The position numbers were made by a program, and so were the translations under genes. Below are positions 16,226-23,992 of a DNA stretch of 64,000 bases, piece by piece. The DNA is from Vibrio sp. RE88 (GTDB lineage Bacteria > Pseudomonadota > Gammaproteobacteria > Enterobacterales > Vibrionaceae), in contig NZ_VTYQ01000005.1 in assembly GCF_013113835.1 (NCBI RefSeq), positions 434,001 through 498,000 of the forward strand. Direction: 5' to 3'. How positions within the stretch are numbered: position 1 is the stretch's first letter; each line of letters opens with the position of its first letter. Under the pieces are notes generated by a model. That model was not told where the DNA came from and did no database searches. It saw only the letters and a list, made by a program, of their open reading frames with translations.

Positions 16226-17497
16226 TTAGCAAACGTCGCTGGTTTCTTTGTGAACGTTAGCGGTTTGGTAGCCTGTTGGCGCTGACAGAAGCGTCTGCTT
16301 GATGGCGACCACATCATGTTCGTTGCAGTTACGTTCAAGCTCATTTAAAACTAACATCATCTCCTGCCAGTTGAGCTTTTCTTCCATGGCCGTCATTATT
16401 TTATGATGGCAGGTTTCTTCTACGTTGCCGCCAATCAGTAACTCTTCATACAGTTTCTCGCCCGGACGAAGACCAATGAACTGGATAGCAATTTCATCGT
16501 GATGCGTGTTGCCCAGTAAACCTTCTTTCTTACCCGATAATTGAATCATCTTACGTGCCAGCTCAATGATTTTGACTGGCTCGCCCATATCCAGCACAAA
16601 CACCTGTCCATTGTGGCCCATAGCACTGGCTTGAATGACCAGTTCCGCCGCTTCTTGAGTGAGCATGAAATAGCGGACGATTTCCGGATGGGTAATAGTG
16701 ATTGGGCCGCCTGCTTCGATCTGCTTTTTGAACAGTGGAACAACCGAACCCGATGAACCAAGGACATTGCCAAATCGGACGATGGTAAAGGTAGTCGCGG
16801 TCTTCTTGTCCGCTAAGGCTTGCAGAACCAACTCAGCCAGTCGTTTACTGGCGCCCATGATATTGGTCGGTCTGACCGCCTTATCCGTAGAGATAAGGGT
16901 AAAGTTTTCTACTTTGGCCTCAATCGCGGCTTGAGCACATGATAACGTACCAAACACATTGTTCTGGATGCCCGCGATGATATTGTCTTCGACCAACGGA
17001 ACATGCTTATAAGCGGCAGTGTGGTAGATGGTGTCCACTTTGTGGTTTTTCATGAGCGTTATCAGGCGTTGCTCGGTTTGGACTGAGCCCAGTATTGGAA
17101 TAATTTTTACTGTGCTTGTGCTGTTTTTCGCGCCGCCGCTTAACTCTTGATCAATTTGATAGAGGTTATATTCATTCAGCTCAAAAAGAATCAGGCTCTT
17201 GGGGTTTTGCTTGAGCACTTGTCGGCACAACTCCGAGCCAATCGAGCCGCCAGCGCCTGTCACCATGACATTCTTGCCGGTAATATTTTTTGCCAGTAGC
17301 TGCTGGTTTGACGTGATCGCCTCACGGCCGAGTAAAGCGGCGATGTTCAGGCTAGGATCCTTCAGTGGAGGTGAATGCTTTACGATAACAGGCTCTTGCT
17401 GCCCTCCGGTTCTAAGGTCTAGTTTGGCAACGCCTTCAGCAGACATCGCCGCAGGTTGTAATGGCTCTCTGCTTGAAATATCACATACACTTGTCAT
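16226..17497 (-). CDS. Soluble CapD/WbpM-like nucleotide-sugar 4,6-dehydratase
   Basis: A 423-residue polysaccharide-biosynthesis (Polysacc_synt_2) protein. After about 75 residues without a clear domain comes the Rossmann motif VTGAGGSIGSELCRQ, then YKHVPLVE, STDKAVRPTNIMGASKR, the FGNVLGSSGSVVPLF strand and a GLRPGEKLYEELL C-terminal motif. Relatives remove water from UDP-GlcNAc at C4/C6 or C5. It has MxxxK (MGASK) where classic SDRs have YxxxK, as in the long WbpM/PglF class, but lacks the four membrane helices of that class. Start ATG 17497 follows AGGAAGCGACC. Last gene of a six-gene minus-strand operon. Confidence 0.85.
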   Translation of the reverse strand: MTSVCDISSREPLQPAAMSAEGVAKLDLRTGGQQEPVIVKHSPPLKDPSLNIAALLGREAITSNQQLLAKNITGKNVMVTGAGGSIGSELCRQVLKQNPKSLILFELNEYNLYQIDQELSGGAKNSTSTVKIIPILGSVQTEQRLITLMKNHKVDTIYHTAAYKHVPLVEDNIIAGIQNNVFGTLSCAQAAIEAKVENFTLISTDKAVRPTNIMGASKRLAELVLQALADKKTATTFTIVRFGNVLGSSGSVVPLFKKQIEAGGPITITHPEIVRYFMLTQEAAELVIQASAMGHNGQVFVLDMGEPVKIIELARKMIQLSGKKEGLLGNTHHDEIAIQFIGLRPGEKLYEELLIGGNVEETCHHKIMTAMEEKLNWQEMMLVLNELERNCNEHDVVAIKQTLLSAPTGYQTANVHKETSDVC

Positions 17498-17586
17498 GGT
17501 CGCTTCCTGATTTCACTCAATAGCAATGTTTTATGCCCGATAATGTTAAAAAGGTTCTGGGCGGCTCATTGGGTTGATTGCCCTGA

Positions 17587-18426
17587 TTAACTGACGCTCC
17601 GGACGATGTCTTCCCAGCTCTCCGCCAACATACGTTCTGTAATCGGTAACTGGTGCTTATCGTGGATGTAATGGCAGTTGTTATGTGTCGCTTCCGACCC
17701 GGCAGTGTCTGCTTTGGGGTGTGGGATGTGGTAGGCCTTGGCATCCAACAGTAGCGTAAACTTATGTCCAGCGTTAAATAGCCTCAGTCCCAGCTCGACG
17801 TCTTCGCCGCCCCAGTGGGTAAAGTTCTCATCGAAACCGCCGGCTTCAATAAAATCAGAGGTTTTAGCAAATAGATGCCCGCCCCAGAAAAACAGCCACG
17901 GATGAGTGTCGAAGCCTCTCATATGCCCTATTTGATTGAGCAGTTGCTGGCGGCAATCCAAGTTCGAGTCCTGTTGCGTCAAAGAGTCAAACAACGTGTT
18001 GAAATCGTTGCTATCGAGTAACTGAGAGAAAGTATTGTTAGCGACGAAGTGCTCTTCAAAACCGTGGCAGAATCCAATCTGGATGTGATCTGGGTTTCTT
18101 TCCATTTCGGCAAGGTGTATTTGTAGTGCGTGTTGTTCAAGAACTACGCCGCTATCCAAATAAAATAGGTATTCGCCAACCGCTTGTTGGCTGCCGAGAT
18201 TACGTGCGCTCGCCGCTCTGAATCCTAAATCGGGCTGAAAGCAGTAACCGATGTTCAGACGAGAAGCAAAGCTTTTGACCATCTGTTCGGTGTTATCTGA
18301 CGAGCCATCATCAGCAACGATGACTTCGAAGCACTCGGTTTGTAATGACTGTTGGCAAAGTGATTCGAGCGTCTTCTCTAGAAGGTTCGCGCAGTTGTAA
18401 GTCGGAATGATGATACTGATTAACAT
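17587..18426 (-). CDS. Glycosyltransferase family 2 protein
   Basis: A 279-residue GT-A glycosyltransferase: ISIIIPTYNCANLLEKTL at the N-terminus, VIVADDGSSDNTEQM near residue 36, GFRAASARNLGS, the LFYLDSGVVL metal-site region near residue 90, and a C-terminal galactosyltransferase-like segment (WGGEDVELGLRLFNAG) as in chondroitin-polymerase-like enzymes. Donor and acceptor are unknown. It lies 9 bp downstream of the MFS gene and 89 bp upstream of the CapD-like gene, in the same operon. Confidence 0.88.
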   Translation of the reverse strand: MLISIIIPTYNCANLLEKTLESLCQQSLQTECFEVIVADDGSSDNTEQMVKSFASRLNIGYCFQPDLGFRAASARNLGSQQAVGEYLFYLDSGVVLEQHALQIHLAEMERNPDHIQIGFCHGFEEHFVANNTFSQLLDSNDFNTLFDSLTQQDSNLDCRQQLLNQIGHMRGFDTHPWLFFWGGHLFAKTSDFIEAGGFDENFTHWGGEDVELGLRLFNAGHKFTLLLDAKAYHIPHPKADTAGSEATHNNCHYIHDKHQLPITERMLAESWEDIVRSVS

Positions 18427-18435
18427 GCTGTTTTC

Positions 18436-19614
18436 CTAAAGTGATGCGTATTGAGGTGTGTGCTGATGCTTGGCAAGCTTTAAGGCCGCAATACCAATGA
18501 CTACGCCGCTGGCGGCGACGAAATACATGCCGCTGGTCAGGCCAAAATGCGTGGCGATGAAACCGATAGTCGGTGGACCCGCTAAACCGCCAATGGAACC
18601 AAAAGTGGAAATCAGCGATAAACACCCGGGGCCAATGGCAGCCGCTGAAGCGTAAATGATGGGTGAAACCAAAGAGACGGTTAAGCCGACAATAGCGAAT
18701 GATATCCATGAAGCGTAAAGCCCAGACAGCCACACGCCTGTTGCAAGTGAAAAGCTGACGATAAGTCCGGCAAAGGCAATCAGGATGGCGTCGTTGTATT
18801 GCGATCGCAGGCTGTCAGCAAAGAGTCGGCCAATAAACATCGCAGCGGAGAACACCAACACACCCGAAGGGGCGAGTGACGGGCTAACGTCAATCACATC
18901 TTTGAGATAAATCGCGCTCCAATCATTCATTGAGCCCTCGATGATGGTTGCACTCAGGACGATGATGCCAAGCACTAAGGTTGTTTTGTTGATCAGTTTT
19001 GGTTCAGGCTGTTTGTCGTCTGAATCGGAAGTGCTGCACTGTTCTGAGGTTCGATATGCAACGGCAAACAACGTCAGAAGTGATACACAAATGACGGCGC
19101 CATGAACAATCAGTTCGGACGAAACAAAGCGAATCAGACCCATTGAAATCAAAGCCGCTGCCGCCAATCCCAAACTGAACACGGCATGCAAGCGGGACAT
19201 GCATTTAATGTCGTGTTTACGTTCGATGTCACTGCCGTAAGTGTTAATCGCGGCGTTAAGCCCTGCGCAGCATATGCCCTCAATAAACATCAAAACCATA
19301 CCTAAGTGATAGGAAGTGTTGTTCATGATTAAAGGGAGCAAACAAGCGGCAATACTTCCTAGTAGCAGTGCCATTTTTCGAGCACCTACATGGCGCAGTA
19401 GCCAGATGGTGAGCGGAAAAGCGGAGATTGCACCAAGACTTGTCGCGAGAAGGAAAAAACCGAGCTCCATGTCGGTAATGCTCATGGCGATTTTCAAGTC
19501 CGCAAGTCGCGATGCCCAACTGCCAATGTTCAAGCCTAACGCAAAGAACAGGCACAGAGCGGGCATAGTGACTGCCAACCAACTCGGCTTTGGTGAGTGA
19601 CTTGGCTTTACCAT
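18436..19614 (-). CDS. MFS transporter (YbjJ-like)
   Basis: A 392-residue major facilitator with about twelve helices. The start resembles the YbjJ/fucose-permease-like branch (LNIGSWASRLADLKIAM, then LGFFLLATSLGAISAFPL) and there is a cytoplasmic loop rich in acidic residues near 215-230. The substrate is unknown. Its start overlaps the end of the dioxygenase gene by 7 bp, so it is translationally coupled to the biosynthetic genes; export of their product or import of a precursor are both possible. Confidence 0.8.
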   Translation of the reverse strand: MVKPSHSPKPSWLAVTMPALCLFFALGLNIGSWASRLADLKIAMSITDMELGFFLLATSLGAISAFPLTIWLLRHVGARKMALLLGSIAACLLPLIMNNTSYHLGMVLMFIEGICCAGLNAAINTYGSDIERKHDIKCMSRLHAVFSLGLAAAALISMGLIRFVSSELIVHGAVICVSLLTLFAVAYRTSEQCSTSDSDDKQPEPKLINKTTLVLGIIVLSATIIEGSMNDWSAIYLKDVIDVSPSLAPSGVLVFSAAMFIGRLFADSLRSQYNDAILIAFAGLIVSFSLATGVWLSGLYASWISFAIVGLTVSLVSPIIYASAAAIGPGCLSLISTFGSIGGLAGPPTIGFIATHFGLTSGMYFVAASGVVIGIAALKLAKHQHTPQYASL

Positions 19615-20495
19615 GACTCTAGCCCTACCAATTTTCTGCCAAGAGGCGAGAGTTCAAGTGGTGTAAAGGGTTCAGGATCGAGCTGACCGCGCCAGCCACG
19701 TAGCCACGCTGGTGGACGAGCGTTTTGGTAGCAATTTACGCGCTCTTCTCGTGATTGGTACAGCACTGGGGGCACGTGCTCTTGGCTGTCGGCTTTGTAC
19801 ATAGCAATAAACTGAACAAGACGAGGGTTGAGGTGATGAGTACAAACGTTGCCATGAGGTAAACGGCTGTCAAAGATGACCAAACTGCCAGCAGGAGCAT
19901 CTATCTTCGTGATGTCTTGCTCGGTGAAAGGGTAGACATCCTCCAGATACAATCCATTAATCGTGAACTGATCAAACAAGCTTGGATCGTGGAACGTGTT
20001 GTCGATAATCTGGCGATACACTTGTGGGAGACCACCAAAGGCACCTTGCTCTTTTTCTGTATCAGTCAGGTAGATCAATCCCTGGTAGACAGGAGTATCC
20101 ATTTGGCGGAAATCGTAATCCCAATGCATTCGATTCGAATCATTGCCATATTGCGGTAGGTCATAGCGGCACGGCGGCTTAAAAGAAGCGCGATCCATGG
20201 TGACCCACAATTGCTCTTCATTTAAAAGCTGAGCGAAGGCCTGATAAACGTCTGGATGTTGACGAACTTGCCAAAACGCTGGGTGATGATGCATCGGGAC
20301 CGAACCCGTGTCATTGATTGGATCCTGTTTGTACCAGGTGTCTTTATTGTTGAGATCAACTTCCATAAAAGAGCAGATCGCTTCTATGGATGACTGGCAT
20401 AACTCCTGCGGGACAACGGATTCGATCACGGTATAGCCTTGTTCTGCAAGCTGCGCTCTCTTCTCATCCCAGTAACGGGCATTTTTACTTTCCAT
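19608..20495 (-). CDS. Phytanoyl-CoA dioxygenase (PhyH) family oxygenase
   Basis: About 295 residues. A PhyH-type Fe(II)/2-oxoglutarate oxygenase with facial triad HxD in MHWDYDF, distal His in DSRLPHGN and a 2-oxoglutarate-binding Arg in HLNPRLVQF. Such enzymes hydroxylate or halogenate small molecules. The frame is open for 70 more codons, but ATG 20495 is preferred because it has GGAGACAATC upstream and the extension is low-quality sequence running over the end of the aminotransferase gene. The 11-bp overlap indicates coupling. Placement among nucleotide-sugar genes suggests it oxidises a sugar, amino sugar or cyclitol. Confidence 0.82.
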   Translation of the reverse strand: MESKNARYWDEKRAQLAEQGYTVIESVVPQELCQSSIEAICSFMEVDLNNKDTWYKQDPINDTGSVPMHHHPAFWQVRQHPDVYQAFAQLLNEEQLWVTMDRASFKPPCRYDLPQYGNDSNRMHWDYDFRQMDTPVYQGLIYLTDTEKEQGAFGGLPQVYRQIIDNTFHDPSLFDQFTINGLYLEDVYPFTEQDITKIDAPAGSLVIFDSRLPHGNVCTHHLNPRLVQFIAMYKADSQEHVPPVLYQSREERVNCYQNARPPAWLRGWRGQLDPEPFTPLELSPLGRKLVGLESW

Positions 20496-21744
20496 GATTG
20501 TCTCCGTGAATTTCTGCCAATACGTCGAGTAGTGTTGATGCGCATTTTTCAATGTGCTCTGCATTCCAGATCGGGTGGAGGTGCAGGTTGAGTGTGCGCT
20601 TAGAAAGTGAGTACGCCATTGGGCATATCTGATTGTCATACTGAACCGATTGAGGGTCGGTATATTCGCTTGAGTGGAATGGGAAGTTGGCTTTACCGAA
20701 ACCAATCAAATCCGTGTAGGCTTTTTCACGATATGCTTCAGGCCACAGCACTTTGGTTACCGGAATACCTTTCTCGACCAGCTTTTTGTAGACGGACTCT
20801 GTACGTTGCTCATCAAATGACTGGTCGAAAACAATCGGGAATAGCCAGTAAGCATTTTGTCTGTCTGGAGTATCCAGCGGCAGGCTTTCAATGTATTGGC
20901 ACTGAGACAAGCATTCGCGATAAATGAAGGCATTTTTGCGTCGGTTGAGTAGGTTCCAATCGTCAAAACGCTTCAACTCGTTGAGGCCGATAATCGACTG
21001 AATTTCGGTCATTCGATAGTTGTAGCCAACACGGTGATGGATGTATTTTTCCTTCTCTTCCATCTCCAGTAACGCCAGCTTGTGTTTAACGTCGAAACCA
21101 TGGTCTCTAAATGAGCGACATTCCCACGCTAGGCTCTCGTCATTGGTGGTAATCATTCCACCTTCACCACCAGTGGTGAAATGTTTGCTTTGACAAAAGC
21201 TAAAGGCCGCTGCATGCCCCAATGTACCGACTTTCTGGCCGTAATATTGGCCACCAATGCACTGCGCGGCATCTTCAATCACCTTAATTTGATAGCGTTC
21301 AGCGATTTCCATAATTGGTTGCATATCGCAGACCACGCCATACAAGTGAACGACGATAATCGCGCGGGTACGCTTAGTCACCAAAGCTTCAATTTTGTCC
21401 GGATTGATCGTGTGATCGGCGCTTACATCACAGAAAATCGGGATCGCGCCAGCCTGTAAAACCGCATAGGAAGAGGCGATAAAGCTGTAAGAAGGCACGA
21501 TGATTTCATCGCCCGGGCCAATGTCCATCGCACTGATGATGGTGTGCAGAGCAGAAGTACCAGACGAGCAACTGATGGCAAACTCAGAGCCGCACCACTT
21601 CGCAAAGGCGTCTTCGAATTCCCGCCCTTTGTTTCCGGTCCAGTAATTGACTTCACCAGACTTGAGTGGCTCGATAACATCCTGAAGCGAGTCGGGGTGA
21701 AATGCAGGCCACTTGGGGAATGTTGTTGTGTGTTGCTCATTCAT
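20485..21744 (-). CDS. DegT/DnrJ/EryC1/StrS-family aminotransferase
   Basis: About 419 residues, PLP-dependent. Visible elements are the SSGTSALH phosphate-binding loop, VIEDAAQCIGG, and the catalytic lysine in FSFCQSKHFTTGGEGG. The N-terminus (FPKWPAFHPDSLQDVI) resembles the branch with AHBA synthases and scyllo-inosose aminotransferases more than PseC, from memory. It would put an amino group on a keto-sugar or keto-cyclitol. ATG 21744 forms an ATGA overlap with the stop of the PseG-like gene, so it is chosen over the upstream ATG at 21783. Confidence 0.85.
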   Translation of the reverse strand: MNEQHTTTFPKWPAFHPDSLQDVIEPLKSGEVNYWTGNKGREFEDAFAKWCGSEFAISCSSGTSALHTIISAMDIGPGDEIIVPSYSFIASSYAVLQAGAIPIFCDVSADHTINPDKIEALVTKRTRAIIVVHLYGVVCDMQPIMEIAERYQIKVIEDAAQCIGGQYYGQKVGTLGHAAAFSFCQSKHFTTGGEGGMITTNDESLAWECRSFRDHGFDVKHKLALLEMEEKEKYIHHRVGYNYRMTEIQSIIGLNELKRFDDWNLLNRRKNAFIYRECLSQCQYIESLPLDTPDRQNAYWLFPIVFDQSFDEQRTESVYKKLVEKGIPVTKVLWPEAYREKAYTDLIGFGKANFPFHSSEYTDPQSVQYDNQICPMAYSLSKRTLNLHLHPIWNAEHIEKCASTLLDVLAEIHGDNHGK

Positions 21745-22838
21745 AATGCTTTCTCTGTAATGTGTTGGTATTCGGTGTTGCAATTAGAAGAACTGCGATT
21801 GAGCAGTTGGATAATTTGATTGATGATTCTGTTCATGCCGTTGCTCAAATCGAATGTTTGGAGCCGGTGTGAGATAGCACGCCTCAGTTGATTGTTGGTG
21901 GCGAGTCGTAAGATCTGACGTTCAATAACAGAATGATCCACCAGCTGGCCATTTCCGCAGTATGGAAAAAGAGCATCTCGATAGAAGGTATGAAGGCACT
22001 CTCTCGCATTAGCCGAGATCACCACGGTAGGTAAGTGCATAAAAGCGGCTTCAAAGACAGTTCGGCAATTGGCAGTAATCGCCATGTCCACCTGAGCCAT
22101 CAGCGGTGCGATGTCCTGGCCGATAAACACTTCCGCATTAAGTGCTTTTTCTTGTATGAACCGCATGACTTCTTTTGGCTGTTGATAAGAGCCGCCTAAA
22201 GCGATGACATAGTTCAATTGGCAGAGGTAGTCGTTGCGGGCGATAACTTCCAAGGTTTTTTGGGTTAGATTGCTTGGATCTTCGCCACCAAAAGTCAGCA
22301 GAATGCTACGGACTGAAGGGCTTAAGGTGGTGCTGTTTTTTCGGTGGAGAAAAAACTCTTTTCTTATATCAACATAATCATGGCCAGACAGCTCTTGGCC
22401 CAGCCCGGTTTTCGGGTAGACGGCATTAATGACGCAGTCTGCATGTATTCCACCAGTGCCGAGATCTTCAAAATTGATGATGGGAGTGTTGATCTTTTTC
22501 AGCGCACTCACATACGCTTCGGATGTATTGAGGACATCATTAATAATCAGATCAGGCTTTGCTTGCGCGATGATGTCCAATAAGTCGTCGTCGCTTGCCG
22601 CTAGTTGGTATTGTAAGATGTTCTTTTGCTCACAAAAGGATAAACCAAGGGAGCTATTTGGAGTCAGTACGAACGTGGATTCAATGAAACTGGGTAAGGA
22701 TTGCGCAATCGTCCATGCTCTATAGCAGTGCCCAAGACCTTTTCCTTTTTCTCCTTTGATGACAAAAACCACTTTGTTTAGCCGCGGTAGCCGAGTATCA
22801 ATGCGCTTTTTGAAGTTTTCAGTGACGTAGCTGTCCAT
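21741..22838 (-). CDS. PseG/SpsG-like protein (GT28 fold)
   Basis: A 365-residue protein with the GT-B fold features of PseG, the UDP-sugar hydrolase of pseudaminic acid synthesis: a glycine-rich GKGLGHCYRA loop near residue 34, IINDVLNTS, FEDLGTGGIHADCVIN, LLTFGGEDPSN and a C-terminal nucleotide-binding segment TANCRTVFEAAFMHLPTVV. The other Pse genes (pseH, pseI, pseF) are not in the window, so it may be a glycosyltransferase or hydrolase for another product. It is the first gene of the minus-strand operon; start ATG 22838 has a weak GGGACC upstream. Confidence 0.75.
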   Translation of the reverse strand: MDSYVTENFKKRIDTRLPRLNKVVFVIKGEKGKGLGHCYRAWTIAQSLPSFIESTFVLTPNSSLGLSFCEQKNILQYQLAASDDDLLDIIAQAKPDLIINDVLNTSEAYVSALKKINTPIINFEDLGTGGIHADCVINAVYPKTGLGQELSGHDYVDIRKEFFLHRKNSTTLSPSVRSILLTFGGEDPSNLTQKTLEVIARNDYLCQLNYVIALGGSYQQPKEVMRFIQEKALNAEVFIGQDIAPLMAQVDMAITANCRTVFEAAFMHLPTVVISANARECLHTFYRDALFPYCGNGQLVDHSVIERQILRLATNNQLRRAISHRLQTFDLSNGMNRIINQIIQLLNRSSSNCNTEYQHITEKAL

Positions 22839-23322
22839 AATTTGGTCCCATTTCTTAGTCGTGGAGATGGATGTGGATTAAATTCGCGACAAAAAATAAC
22901 ACCAAGACACTAGCATTTATTTGGTAACATGAAATTAACATTTGTGGAAAGAAAGTCACAAATGGACGATTTTTATTCGAAAAAAGTCCAATTTAGGTGA
23001 TTTTCTCAAGGGGAAAACTAGAGCTTATACTCATGGTTATTACGAAATGTTAAGTTATTTGGAGGTGAGAAATAATGAGGGTTTATGCATCTTGATTCTT
23101 ATTTCGCTAAGAAGTTGAGATTGAAAAATGGAATGATGATGGGATGGAATCACTAGGGTTTGATGAGGCGTTTGATGCCAATATTTTTATGTTGTTAGGC
23201 TTTACCGTTCAACGTCTTTCAAAACAACAAGTAAGAGGTATTGATAAGTGAGGGAAATAGGTCTTAACTCATACAGATAAAAGAAATTTGATAACCCAGA
23301 GTTAGCTTGGCTAGGAAAGAAA
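22839..23322. other. AT-rich intergenic region with a short translated-looking frame
   Basis: A 484-bp region holding the promoter of the minus-strand operon and of the receiver gene. A strong ribosome site GGAGGTGAGAAATA precedes a five-codon frame MRVYAS at 23075-23095. Further on, a 35-codon frame starting at 23144 (MESLGFDEAFDANIFML...) ends at 23251 without a good ribosome site. These could be remnants of a decayed gene or leader peptides. No larger gene is supported. Confidence 0.4.
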
Positions 23323-23691
23323 ATGAAACTACTGATTATCGATGACTCGCCGACGATCGCTGCTTTGATCGGCAGCTTCATGGAGCAACGCTTTGCAGAC
23401 AAATTTGAAGTAGAAATTTGTACACATAGTTCAGAGGTCCCTCAGCTCTTGGCTGAAAATCAATTTGATGTTGTTTTGACCGATGTGTTTATGCCCGAAA
23501 TGGATGGTTACGAGGTGATACAGCATCTTAAGAATTTTCATCCGAACACCACTGTTATAGCGATGTCGAGTGGCTATACACATGCATCGGCGGAAAGCAG
23601 CCTGCAGGCTGCCAAGTTTTTAGGGGCAGTAACGTCTATAAACAAAAACAATCTCAGCAGTGATCTAGAAAGGGTGTTCGCGACCTTTTAG
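23323..23691 (+). CDS. Stand-alone response regulator receiver domain
   Basis: A 122-residue CheY-like protein with no output domain. The acidic pair is LIIDDSPT, the phospho-acceptor Asp is in VLTDVFMPEMDGYEV near residue 52, the Ser switch is in IAMSSGYT, and a lysine (SINKNNL) is near the usual KP position, without the proline. It would pass or soak up phosphate from a histidine kinase; the hybrid kinases at 27328 and 29211 are the closest candidates but are 4 kb away and not in the same operon. RBS is AGGAAAGAAA. Confidence 0.88.
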   Translation: MKLLIIDDSPTIAALIGSFMEQRFADKFEVEICTHSSEVPQLLAENQFDVVLTDVFMPEMDGYEVIQHLKNFHPNTTVIAMSSGYTHASAESSLQAAKFLGAVTSINKNNLSSDLERVFATF

Positions 23692-23890
23692 ATCTTATCT
23701 TTTAATTGGCACTATCCGTTTTACCATATTGAAACGTTTGAATGAAGCTGGTTATAATCCGCGCATCACTTTACTAGGAGCCAATGCCTAAATGAACAGC
23801 TAACTTCCTGACATCCAATATAAACAACACTTTGGACACTCGGGGTTAGTGGGCGTTGCCGCAATCTTAGTACATTTCTAAAATCCACCA

Positions 23891-23980
23891 ATGGTGGTTC
23901 TTGCCAGTTTATCTGGCTCATCTCGGCATTTTATACGCTCGGCCATATCACCGCACAATGGCGACCCCTTTTTGAATTAA
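23891..23980 (+). CDS. Possible leader peptide upstream of the ABC-F gene
   Basis: A 29-codon frame (MVVLASLSGSSRHFIRSAIS...) ends 12 bases before the ABC-F ATG, immediately before its ribosome site AAAGGAGGCGAT. The start lies in a small palindrome CCACCAATGGTGG. No good ribosome site is visible before it. Two three-codon frames (MPK at 23784 and an overlapping MNS) lie further up. ABC-F resistance genes are often controlled by leader-peptide attenuation, which is the only reason to list it. Confidence 0.25.
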   Translation: MVVLASLSGSSRHFIRSAISPHNGDPFLN

Positions 23981-23992
23981 AAAGGAGGCGAT

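Noticed and set aside
20496..20705. 70-codon N-terminal extension of the PhyH-family protein
   Set aside because: The extension is read inside the end of the aminotransferase gene and has no similarity to the family; ATG 20495 has a good ribosome site.
16226..22838. Complete pseudaminic acid pathway
   Set aside because: Only PseG-like, an aminotransferase and a dehydratase-like gene are present; pseH, pseI and pseF counterparts are missing and PhyH does not belong to it.
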